Source: an uncultured Oscillospiraceae bacterium
GTDB taxonomy: Bacteria > Bacillota > Clostridia > Oscillospirales > Oscillospiraceae
Direction: 5' to 3'
NCBI GenBank assembly: GCA_934561515.1
Contig: CAKTGM010000043.1
Coordinates: 1-10,744, forward strand
Length of the DNA: 10,744 nucleotides
Of this stretch, positions 1-8,400 are shown piece after piece. Position numbers and translations under genes: made by a program. A model generated the notes under the pieces. It saw only the letters and a program-made list of their open reading frames with translations. It was not told the origin of the DNA and did not search any database. Numbering within the stretch: the first letter of the stretch is position 1; each line of letters begins with the position of its first letter.

Positions 1-341
1 ACGATCACCGTCACCTACACCGAGGGCGGCGTGACCAAGACCGCTGATGTCACCGTCACGGTCAAGGAGAAGACCCCCGAGCCCAAGACGCTCGAGAGCA
101 TCGCGATCACCAAGCAGCCCAGCAAGACGGAGTATGTGGTTGGCGATACGTTCAACGCTGCCGGTATGGTCGTCACCGCTACCTACAACGACAAGACCAC
201 CGCTGACGTTACCGCGTCCTGCACCAACAACGCTCCTGCGCAGTTTGATACTGTCGGCAGCAAGACGATCACCGTCACCTACACCGAGGGCGGCGTGACC
301 AAGACCGCTGATGTCACCGTCACGGTCAAGGAGAAGACCCC
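1..341 (+). repeat. Direct repeat of Ig-like domain coding sequence
   Basis: Positions 1-77 are repeated without a mismatch at 265-341, a spacing of 264 bp or 88 codons, which is one Ig-like domain plus linker. Identity at synonymous positions as well as amino acids indicates recent duplication or gene conversion. The repeat array probably continues upstream of the window. Confidence 0.9.
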
Positions 342-1413
342 TGTTGTTGAAAAGGTCGCGGCTCCCGTGATCAGCCCCAACGGCGCTACCTTCATCGGCA
401 CGCAGACCGTGACGATCACCAGCGCAACGCCGGGCGCTCAGATCTACTACACGACGGATGGCTCCATGCCCAGCGCGAAGAGCAATCCCTACACCATGCC
501 TCTGACCATCGCCTCCGGCTGCGCCATCAAGGCCATTGCGATCAAGGCCGGCATGGAGGACAGCGCGGTCACGACTGCGTACTTCACCCTGTACGTGCCT
601 CCCATTGTCGTTCCGGGCACCACGCCCAGCGTGGCTTCCTATCCCATTACCGTTCTGAACGCGAAGAACGGCACGGTGGCTGCCAGCCACAAGACCGCGC
701 CCAAGGGCGCGACCATCACCCTGACCGTCGCCCCCGATAAGGGCTTCGTGATGGATGGTCTCGCCGTCGTGGACGGCGCCGGTGCGGCGATCAAGCTCAC
801 CGACATGGGCAACGGCAAGTACACCTTCATCATGCCCGCGAGCAAGGTCACCGTTGAGGGCAGCTTCAAGGCTGCGGGCGCTGCGGTCAATCCCTTCGTG
901 GACGTTCTGCCCAGCGACTACTGCTATGACGCAGTGCTGTGGGCCGTCAATCAGGGCGTTACCAGCGGCGTGAGCAGCACCATGTTCGCTCCCAACCAGC
1001 CCTGCACCCGTGCGCAGATCGTCACCTTCCTGTGGCGTGCGGCCGGTTCTCCCGCTCCCAAGAGCGCGAGCAACTTCACCGACGTTCCCGCTGACGCTTA
1101 CTACGCCAAGGCGGTCGCCTGGGCCGTTGAGAACGGCATCACCGGCGGCACCGGCGACGGCAAGTTCAGCCCCGACGCGACCTGCACGCGCGCTCAGGCT
1201 GTCACCTTCCTGTATCGCGCCTCCGGCAGCCCTGCCGTGAGCGGCAACGCTGCCTTCACCGATGTGGCGGCTGACGCTTACTACGCTGCGGCTGTTGCAT
1301 GGGCGGAGAAGAACGGCATCACCGGCGGTATCGGCGGCGGTCTGTTCGGCTCCAACCAGTCCTGCACGCGCGGTCAGATCGTGACCTTCCTGTACAGAAC
1401 TTACAACAAGTAA
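1..1413 (+). CDS. SLH-domain cell-surface protein with bacterial Ig-like domains (5'-partial)
   Basis: The frame is open from the first base to a TAA at 1411-1413, so the true start lies upstream. Domains in order: the end of one group-3 Ig-like domain (1-77); a complete group-3 Ig-like domain (about 91-330, opening LESIAITKQPSKTEYVVGD); a chitobiase/hexosaminidase C-terminal-like beta domain (about 349-585, with QIYYTTDGSMP); an InlB-type bacterial repeat (about 637-870, ending in IMPASKVTVEGSF); and three SLH domains (about 889-1410). SLH domains normally bind pyruvylated secondary cell-wall polymer, so the protein is predicted to be anchored to the wall by its C-terminus with the Ig-like stalk outward. 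No enzymatic domain is visible; any catalytic or binding head would be upstream of the window. A strong terminator follows, so this is probably the last gene of its transcript and separate from the regulator operon downstream. The family assignment of the modules is secure; the role of the whole protein is unknown. Confidence 0.93.
   Translation, partial: TITVTYTEGGVTKTADVTVTVKEKTPEPKTLESIAITKQPSKTEYVVGDTFNAAGMVVTATYNDKTTADVTASCTNNAPAQFDTVGSKTITVTYTEGGVTKTADVTVTVKEKTPVVEKVAAPVISPNGATFIGTQTVTITSATPGAQIYYTTDGSMPSAKSNPYTMPLTIASGCAIKAIAIKAGMEDSAVTTAYFTLYVPPIVVPGTTPSVASYPITVLNAKNGTVAASHKTAPKGATITLTVAPDKGFVMDGLAVVDGAGAAIKLTDMGNGKYTFIMPASKVTVEGSFKAAGAAVNPFVDVLPSDYCYDAVLWAVNQGVTSGVSSTMFAPNQPCTRAQIVTFLWRAAGSPAPKSASNFTDVPADAYYAKAVAWAVENGITGGTGDGKFSPDATCTRAQAVTFLYRASGSPAVSGNAAFTDVAADAYYAAAVAWAEKNGITGGIGGGLFGSNQSCTRGQIVTFLYRTYNK
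889..1410 (+). repeat. Three SLH-domain repeats, 180-bp period
   Basis: The motif CCTGCAC(C/G)CG recurs at 1001, 1181 and 1361, and CTGACGCTTACTACGC at 1091 and 1271, giving an exact 180-bp (60-residue) period. The protein repeats carry the SLH signatures F(T/V)DV near the start, a GI/V-T-(G/S)-G turn in the middle, and CTR-(A/G)-Q-hydrophobic-VTFL(W/Y)R near the end. Confidence 0.9.
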
Positions 1414-1454
1414 GAGAGCGTACAGCGCATTGATCCAAATAGAGCGACCCTGTG

Positions 1455-1498
1455 GGAGCGCGGCGGCAATCTGCCGCCGCGCTCCTTATTATTTTTTT
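1455..1498 (+). terminator. Intrinsic terminator of the SLH-protein gene
   Basis: A perfect 14-bp stem (GGAGCGCGGCGGCA at 1455-1468 pairing with 1472-1485) with an ATC loop is followed directly by a T-rich tract TTATTATTTTTTT (1486-1498). It begins 42 bases after the stop codon. This is a textbook rho-independent terminator in the + direction. Confidence 0.95.
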
Positions 1499-1529
1499 GT
1501 TAAACATGGCCAATGCAGAAAAAAATTCA

Positions 1530-1558
1530 TTGCAATTTTCGTGCAAATAATATATATT
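1530..1558 (+). promoter_or_regulatory. Possible sigma-A promoter upstream of a structured leader/RNA
   Basis: TTGCAA (1530-1535) and TATATT (1553-1558) are separated by 17 bases, giving 4 of 6 and 5 of 6 matches to the -35 and -10 consensus. The surrounding AT-richness makes chance matches easy, so this is tentative. Transcription would begin near 1565. Confidence 0.3.
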
Positions 1559-1564
1559 TGTAAA

Positions 1565-1685
1565 TGGAAAACAAGATGAAATCGCGCGGGGAGAAAGGCC
1601 CGTGCCGCGCCATGCGCGCGATCACAAGTAAATCAGCAAAGCAGTCGAAGCGGGGGGGAGAAAAAACTTGCTTCGACTTTGTTTT
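1565..1685 (+). ncRNA. Candidate structured small RNA or attenuated leader
   Basis: The segment has no coding potential that I trust but contains two inverted repeats. ATCGCGCG (1581-1588) pairs perfectly with CGCGCGAT (1615-1622); an alternative pairing uses GCGCGG (1584-1589) with CCGCGC (1605-1610). Then AGTCGAAGC (1643-1651) pairs with GCTTCGACT (1670-1678) and is followed by TTTGTTTT. With the possible promoter at 1530-1558, this would give a transcript of about 120 bases. I do not recognise it as any known riboswitch or small-RNA family. It could instead be only intergenic GC-rich structure. Confidence 0.22.
1643..1685 (+). terminator. Weak terminator-like hairpin
   Basis: A perfect 9-bp stem, AGTCGAAGC (1643-1651) with GCTTCGACT (1670-1678), encloses an 18-base loop made mostly of G and A, followed by TTTGTTTT. 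The large loop makes it weaker than the terminator at 1455, but it could stop a short upstream RNA before the regulator promoter. Confidence 0.35.
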
Positions 1686-1750
1686 AACCCCAGCCCGCCG
1701 CCGTGCGGCGCAGCGATCCTGACAATTCAATTGATGTAAGAAATGCCGAA

Positions 1751-1766
1751 ATTAACCTGTGTTAAT
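1751..1766 (+). promoter_or_regulatory. Crp/Fnr-type operator resembling a PrfA box
   Basis: ATTAAC (1751-1756) and GTTAAT (1761-1766) form a perfect inverted repeat around CTGT. The core TTAACCTGTGTTAA differs at one position from the Listeria PrfA box TTAACANNTGTTAA; PrfA is a Crp/Fnr-family protein. The symmetry centre lies between 1758 and 1759. If transcription starts at 1800, as the -10 element predicts, the centre is at exactly -41.5, the class II activator position used by CRP, FNR and PrfA. Because the next gene encodes a Crp/Fnr-family protein, autoactivation is the simplest inference, though a paralogue could be the true regulator. Confidence 0.65.
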
Positions 1767-1793
1767 GACAAAAAATCTCCAAATGCTTACAAT
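1765..1793 (+). promoter_or_regulatory. Sigma-A-type promoter of the Crp/Fnr-family gene
   Basis: The -35 element ATGACA (1765-1770) and -10 element TACAAT (1788-1793) each match consensus at 5 of 6 positions and are separated by exactly 17 bases. The predicted start of transcription is near 1800, giving a leader of about 28 bases before the TTG at 1828. The operator at 1751-1766 abuts and slightly overlaps the -35 element. Confidence 0.7.
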
Positions 1794-1802
1794 TTTTGTA
1801 AG
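1786..1802 (+). promoter_or_regulatory. Inverted repeat spanning the -10 element
   Basis: CTTACAATTTTTGTAAG is a perfect palindrome with 7-base arms (1786-1792 and 1796-1802) around TTT. It covers the -10 box and the predicted transcription start. A protein bound here would block RNA polymerase, so it could be a repressor site. It could also be a chance product of an AT-rich promoter. Confidence 0.4.
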
Positions 1803-1816
1803 TGTGTGGAAGAAAA

Positions 1817-1830
1817 GAGGGAGTTTCTTG
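1817..1830 (+). promoter_or_regulatory. Ribosome binding site that fixes a TTG start
   Basis: GAGGGAG at 1817-1823, four bases before TTG 1828-1830, is the only good Shine-Dalgarno sequence near the beginning of the regulator. The same core GAGGGAG precedes the dockerin gene at 2481-2487. The alternative starts GTG 1759 and ATG 1765 have none. Confidence 0.7.
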
Positions 1831-2421
1831 CAAACAGAGAGATTGATATGGGAGTACTACCGGAATCTGGGTGAGGAACACCTGAGCCGGTTGTCTGAAA
1901 ACGCAAAGCTGGAACGATATGAAAAGGGTGAGCTCCTTCTTGAAGAGGGAAGCGTGCAGACGCAGCTGCCGATCCTCGTGAGCGGTATGTTCCGCGGCTA
2001 CGTGCTCGATCAGGAGGGCAGGGATGTGACGGACTGGTTCGCCTATCACCGCGGCAGCCTGCTCATCGGCTGCTACAGCATCGGCGAGCGCTCGCACGTC
2101 AACATTGAGGCGCTCTCGCACGCGGAGTGCCTGCTCGTTCCCGTGGAGCAGGTTGCGCAGCAGTATGAAGATAACATTGCCTTCATCAAGGAGTACAACC
2201 AGCTGCTCCAACGGGCGCTGTACTTCTACTGGCGGGGGAAGATGAGTATGCATTGCTGCACGGCGATGCAGCGCTATCAGCAGTTCCTCCGGGAGTATCC
2301 GGGGCTGATCAACACGGTGAACAACAAGTATATTGCGTCTTTCCTCGGCATGACGCCGGTCACGCTCAGCCGCCTGCGGCGGCAGCTGCGTGAAGAGGAG
2401 GAAGAAACGAAATTCGGTTAA
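1828..2421 (+). CDS. Crp/Fnr-family transcriptional regulator
   Basis: This is a 197-residue cytoplasmic DNA-binding protein with the two-part Crp/Fnr plan. The N-terminal half is a cyclic-nucleotide-binding-type beta barrel (RYEKGELLLEEGS through HAECLLVPVEQV). The C-terminal half is a Crp-type winged helix-turn-helix (NNKYIASFLGMTPVTLSRLRRQL). The stretch where CRP has its cAMP phosphate-binding cassette reads IGERSHVNIEALSH here and lacks the usual Gly-Glu...Arg-(Ser/Thr) pattern, so cAMP is unlikely and the effector is unknown. No cysteine cluster suggests an FNR iron-sulphur centre. The TTG start at 1828 is chosen because GAGGGAG (1817-1823) sits four bases upstream and the promoter and operator lie just before it. 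The frame also stays open back to a GTG at 1759, but that start has no ribosome binding site and falls inside the operator. The dockerin gene begins 73 bases after the stop with no terminator between, so the two are probably co-transcribed. Confidence 0.88.
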   Translation: MQTERLIWEYYRNLGEEHLSRLSENAKLERYEKGELLLEEGSVQTQLPILVSGMFRGYVLDQEGRDVTDWFAYHRGSLLIGCYSIGERSHVNIEALSHAECLLVPVEQVAQQYEDNIAFIKEYNQLLQRALYFYWRGKMSMHCCTAMQRYQQFLREYPGLINTVNNKYIASFLGMTPVTLSRLRRQLREEEEETKFG

Positions 2422-2437
2422 GGGGTGTGAGGTATAT

Positions 2438-2487
2438 TGTTTGTAGGCAAGCAGAACGAATAGCGGACAAAATACAAACAGAGGGAG
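2438..2487 (+). promoter_or_regulatory. Inverted repeat and ribosome binding site before the giant gene
   Basis: TGTTTGTA (2438-2445) is repeated inverted as TACAAACA (2473-2480), ending one base before the Shine-Dalgarno sequence GAGGGAG (2481-2487) of the gene starting at 2495. The 27-base loop is long, so the hairpin would be modest. It might affect translation or mark a protein-binding site. I see no convincing separate promoter in this 73-base gap. Confidence 0.3.
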
Positions 2488-2494
2488 AAAAGAC

Positions 2495-5400
2495 ATGAAG
2501 AAGAAATTGTTAGCAATGCTGCTGACGCTTTGCATGACCCTGTCGCTCTTGCCGGTGCCGGCCGGAGCGGTGGAGATCCCCAGCGGCAGCGGCCTTGACA
2601 AGCTGGGCATCCGGCAGATCTCTGAAAAGAGCTATGCCATCACGCCTGATGTGAAGGAGTACGAGTGGGTCCTGAACAACAGCGCGCTGACCCAGCAGAT
2701 GATGGGCCATGTGATGGAGGTCAAGGTGGGCGAAGGCTCCAAGGCATCCATTGCAGTCGGCTACGGCGACGACAACATCGAAGCCATCGCGCTCGGAAAG
2801 AGCTGGACCATGCGCAAGACGACCGAGCAGGCCCAGAGTATGCAGTCCCGCCGCAATACTAACGTTGTCGGCGCGATCAACGCCGGCGGCTACGATATGA
2901 GCAACGGCCGCCCCGGCGGTGCGTTCATCATGGACGGCACTGTGATCAACCGGGCGACCTCTACGACCTTCTGGATCGACATGGAGGGCAATGCGCATAT
3001 CACGAGCGCGCAGGAGTGCAACGCCGCCCTTGACAGAGGAAACGTGCGGGAAGCCGTTTCCGGCTTCGGCGATATTTTCAAGGACGGGCACGCCACCAGC
3101 GGGCTTGACAATTTCACCCGCGCGTCCCGCACCGCCATCGGCATCAAGGCCGACGGCACGGTGGTGATGCTGATGGTCGACGGCCGTCAGGCCCCCTATT
3201 CCGTTGGTATGACCATGGCGGAGGTCGGCGCGGCAATGGAAGCGCTGGGCTGTGTGCAGGCCGTCAACCTTGACGGCGGCGGCTCTTCTACCTTTGCCAC
3301 CCAGCGCGAGGGCGAGCCGGAAACGGCGGACTCTGCGGGCCTGACGCTGCGCTGCCGTCCGTCCGATGGTTACGAGCGCCGCGTGTCCAACACGCTGATG
3401 GTCCTCTCCACGGCAAAGCCGACCGGCGAGTTCGACCACGCCGTTCTGACCCCGAACAACGCGATCTACACGCCCGGCAGCAAGGTGCAGTTCACCGCCA
3501 CCGGCGTGGACGGCGCGGGCAGCGGCGCGCAGATTCCCGCAGGCGCGGAGTGGGAGGTCCTCTCCGGCGGCGGCAGCATCGATGCAAACGGCCTCTACAC
3601 GGCGCCCGAGGGCTGCGGCGAGGCGAGCATCGGACTGATGGTCAACGGCGCGCTCGCCGGTAAGACCAGCGTGCATCTGCAATGGCCGGACACGCTCGGC
3701 TTTACCAACGCCAGCGTTTCCATCGACTTTGGAAAGAGCAGCGACATGACCTTCAAGCCCACCTGGCGGGGTCAGGAGGTCATCTATAAGGACGGAGACT
3801 TCGTCTGGACGCTGGATGAGAGCAAACCCATTCGTTATAAGTACACCACGCTGGTGGAGGAAAAGGCGTGGGAGGGCCGCAATGTTCCTGCTGCGGGATT
3901 CCCTACGTGGAAATACTCAAACTCTAATGGCAAGATATACATGCCCTTGACGGGCGATATCGGGACCCAGAAGAAAGTTGAGTGGGGTTCTACGGATGTT
4001 TGCACCTACATTACCTATTTCACGGAACAGGAGCGCACCATCAGCTATGAGGGAGGCTCGATCACGGTCGATGAAAAGCTGACCCATGATAAAGCTGAAA
4101 TGCTTGATCTCCGCACGAATGAGTGGACGGATTGCACTGCGAAACAAAATGCAGAGCGTGTGAATCTGACACACCATTTTGAACTGGGCAAGTTCAATGG
4201 TAATACATTCGTTGCGGACGAAAAGAATTCCCTGCGCGCAACGGTAAAGGCAGCACTTGCCACTGATCCAGCCGTCTCCGGCTCTGTTGAACTGGTGGTC
4301 GGTCTGGAACCGATCGTTCTCATGAACTTTGAGGACGGCAGCTATAACTGGAACACATACGTTACAAGCGGGAAGAATGGCGATGACGCGACGGGTGACA
4401 ACGCACAATTTGGCCAGCTGTCACGCCAGCACATCCTTGACCACGGAATGTGGGTTCGTACCGCAACAAATCAGTCTATTGATTTTACCGGCTCCGGTGT
4501 CGTCAGCACTGCGGAGGACAGCCGTGTGCGCTTTGGCGACAAGGCCTTTAAGCTTTGCTTTGATTTTAAAAACGTACCGGATTCGAATGCAGCTGCAACA
4601 GATGCGGGCTTCTCTTGCGATTTGTACGTTAACAAGGCACAGCCGACAAAGATTGGTATGTGGGTCAATGTCCCGGCTGACCTGAAGGACTGCCCGTACC
4701 AGCTGAAAGCAGTCATGGCCGGCGGCGCAGGAAGTACAACGACCGCCAAGACAGACGGCGGCTACAACAGCCTGAATGCAGACGGCTCATTTACCTATCA
4801 CGGAGAGCTTGATGCAAACGGCAAGGGTAAAATTCCAAAGGGAACCACCATGTACACCCAGTATTATGCCAAGGTGATGGAAGACGGCCGGGAGGTCGCG
4901 CTGAGTTCTCTTGGCGACATGGCTGGAAGAGGCTGGCTCTGGGTGGAGGCGGATATCTCTGCCATGCAGATGCCGATTGCCATTTACCGCGGCTACACCT
5001 TCCGCGTCGTCAAGACGCCGGGTATGGCAACATGGAAGCAGCCCTCCCACATTCTGGTGGACAATGTCCAGTTGATCTACGGAACCAATACCAACGATAT
5101 CAACAACCCGGTCATTGAGTCTGTAACGGAGAAAACGACCAATACGATGCTCTACGCCGGCGAGCAGCCGGAGCTGCCGAGCGGCTCGCTGAGCTTTGAG
5201 ATCGCCTATTCCGACAGTGAACTGACCGATAAGTACGCCAGCGGCATTGATGTCGGTACAGTCCGCGTCTTTGTGGACCGTGTCGAACAAAAGAATAATG
5301 TCGAGATCCTTGCAGGCTCGCTTTACCTGCACAATCAGACGCTGCGCAACGGCGAGCATTCGCTCACGATCTATCTGAAGGACCGTTACGGAAACGAAAC

Positions 5401-8400
5401 GGAGCGGACATATTACTTCAAGGTTGTTGACCCGCAGGGCAGCGAGGCAGGTATCGCGGTGATTCCGCAGCAGGCCGCACCGGAGGTCGGCAAGGAGTTT
5501 GCGCTCTACGTTGTCAACGTTACGAACGAAGAAATTGGGAAGGCGGAGCTGTATCTTGATTTCCCGGAAAGCTATCTTACGCAGCTTCCCACGGTGGAGC
5601 CTTCCTCCGGTTACAGCGCAAACGTTGAGAAGGTTTCCAGCGGCCGCATCAAGCTGACTGTTCAAAAAGCACGAACGAGCGGAGCGATGATGGCGCAGCT
5701 CATGCAGGAATACGATCATGAAATGGCCTGTCTGGTCCTGAGAATTCCGGAAAGCGCCGCTTCTGACGAGTCCTTTGCGTATACCATTGCGCAGGCCACC
5801 TATGAGACGTCTGCCGGCAGCAACACCTTTGTCGGTACGCCGCAGAAGGTCTCACTCGAGACGGTCTATCGGATTTCTGCGGAGCCGACGATCCTCGTCG
5901 GGCAGCAGACGAAGCTGCACGTGACCGACCGCAACGGAAATCCGCAGGCTCGCGCCGAGGTGTTCTGCGGCGCACAGTCTCTCGGTAAGACCGGCCCGGA
6001 CGGTGTGCTGAAATATACCTTCAACGAGGCAGGATTGAAGACCATTCATGCTGTGAAAGACGGCAGCCGCTCGCAGGAGGCGAAAGCGATCGTCTGTACG
6101 AAGCCTGATGAGGCGCAGGGGAATCCCTTTGGCGTGCAGAACAACGCTGTGGACAATGCGTCCACCGCACAGAGCATTACGTGGCTGAGCAGCATCGACA
6201 ACTCCAAGCCGACCGCTGTCGTCAGGTACGCAGAAAATGCCGATTTGACGGGCGCGAAGAAAGTCTCCGGAACGAGTGCGCTTCAATTCTTCGTGCAGGG
6301 CACGTCGGGTGATGCGCTTCGCTGCAACACCGTTTCCTTGAGCGGTCTTATGCCCGGCACGCAGTACTACTATCAGGTCGGCGACGGTGAAAAGTGGTCG
6401 GAGGTCTATCACTTTACGACGGATACCGCAAAGGCTGAGCAGACGAATTTCTTCATCCTCGGCGATATTCAGACAAGCGAAACATCCAACCTTTCCGCCG
6501 CACTGGACCAGCTGAAAAATGGCAGCTATGCCTTCGGCATCCAGACCGGCGATGCAATCGATGGCCCGACCCGCTTTTACGAGTGGAGAACGTTCTTCAC
6601 ACAGATGAACAGCGGGAAGCTCAACGGCGTCAATATCTTCCATGCGCTCGGCAACCATGAATACAACGGTGATGCTGAAGGCGCGATCTCCAAGAACATC
6701 TTCAACCTGCCCGACAGCCGGATGAACAGCTGGTACAGCATGGAATACGGCAATGTCTGCGTCGTGGTGGTCAACCACAAAAACACCGGCGAAAACGGCG
6801 GCTTGGTGGAGGCCACGGCCCAGATCGCCGAGCAGCTGAAAACCGACTGTGCGTGGAAGGTGCTCGTCACCCACGAACCGGTCTACGGTACGGAAGGCGT
6901 CCTCTCGGATGAGGCGATGACAGCCATCGCCACGAATCTGGAGAAGGCGGGCATTGACTTTGTCTTCAGCGGCGACGATAACTCTTATGCGCGCACTTTC
7001 CCGATGCTCAGGAATAAGGCACAGGCGGAGGACAGCTCCGAGGGCATCGTCTATTACATCTGCGGCGACCTGTCTGGCAAAACCGCAACCTGCACGAAGC
7101 TTCCTTGCCATGCCAAGGTGATCGAGCGCACGGAGTATCAGGGCATGTACATGACGGCCACGGCGAATGAGGCCAGAATGACGATCAATGCCTATAAGTA
7201 CAACGGCGAACGGCTGGATTCCTACACCAAGCAGCGCACCGACTGCGAGCTTGGCAAGCACACCTTCAATGAAAACAGCAAGTACGACATGGCGAACCAC
7301 ACGGCGAGCTGCGTGCTCTGCGGTCAGCAGAGCAGCGTCCCTGCCACGTTCAGCGGACTTCTGGAAACGACGGACGGCGCGCATGTCGTGCTGGCGAACG
7401 GTGTGCCGAAGAAGAATCAGTTTACCAGCTTTGGTCAGGATATCTTCCACTCCTGCGCGAACGGCTACGCATACAAAGCCGTGCACACGGATGACCGCAC
7501 CTGTACCAAGGGCGGCCGCACGAAGGATACCTGCCCGAAGTGCAATGCAACACAGGAAAGCCAGTTCCTCAATGCCGAAGGACACGCTTGGGATGAGAAT
7601 CACATCTGCAAGAAGTGTCAATTCCGGGGGATTGATATCGCCGGCGCGGATGTTGTCTTCAAGTTTGGTACGCCGGAAAATCCGCGTGATCTGGAACCGA
7701 TCCCGCAATACGCCTTTAAAGACGGCGGCGTTCGCCCCAGCAGCTTTGCAAAGCATGGCAACCGTGTGCTTACCTCGTCGAATGATAACAACACCGGAAG
7801 CGATGGCGTGACGCGAGATCTCTACGTCCAGTGGCCCGAGAACAAGTATATCGGTACAGCGACGATTCGCTACGAGGGCAGGGGCAACTACTACGGAGAG
7901 AAGGTACTGACGTATAGAATCCTTCCCGACAGTGTTACGACGCTCACCGTTCAGGACGTCACCGAAACGAGCGCCACGCTCACATGGAATGCTGCGCCGG
8001 GCGCAGAGTATTACGAAGTCTTCTCCTGCGACGAGCACGGCAAAAGCAGAATATCTCTTGGTAATGTTACGGAATGCAGCTTTGTTCTGAACAATCTTGC
8101 GCAGGACAAAACGACCTACTATGTTGTCGCCAGCCGCGCCAAGGATGTAACCGGCCAGGTGTATAACTGCGCCAAATGGTCTCCGGTCTGCGCTGTCAGC
8201 GCCGCGCCGATCTCTGCCGATGTGACGGCGATGAGCGCTATGGTCGACGGCATGACGATCCCCACGGTCACGGTGGATGGCGTAAATTACCTCTTCCTTC
8301 CTGCCTCGGCTGATCTGGCGGCGCTGAATGTCACATTTGCGCGCTCTTCGGAGCAGGGGAAGCTGACGGTCAGCGGCAGCAAGGGTAGTGTGGTCCTTGG

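Larger units (their letters stand above)
1414..1827. other. Intergenic region between the SLH gene and the regulator
   Basis: This 414-bp stretch has no convincing protein gene on either strand. It holds, in order, the terminator of the SLH gene (1455-1498), an AT-rich segment with a possible promoter (1530-1558), two hairpins and a short T-rich tract (1581-1685), a small GC-rich hairpin (stem CGCCGC 1696-1701 with GCGGCG 1705-1710), and the operator and promoter assigned to the Crp/Fnr-type gene (1751-1802). Confidence 0.7.

Noticed and set aside
1581..1685. Resemblance to a known riboswitch
   Set aside because: I compared the stems and loops with the conserved cores I remember for c-di-GMP, purine and similar classes and saw no matching conserved bases, so no riboswitch class is claimed.
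1527..1730. Small minus-strand open frame in the intergenic region
   Set aside because: No convincing ribosome binding site was noted, the composition is not protein-like, and it overlaps the hairpins and T-rich tract.
1762..2610. Minus-strand open frame of 282 codons opposite the Crp/Fnr gene
   Set aside because: It overlaps the regulator, its promoter and the start of the next gene, and has no recognisable domain.
2510..3682. Minus-strand open frame of 390 codons opposite the NAGPA domain
   Set aside because: Its translation is Ala/Arg/His-rich without any motif, while the + strand encodes well-conserved NAGPA signatures.
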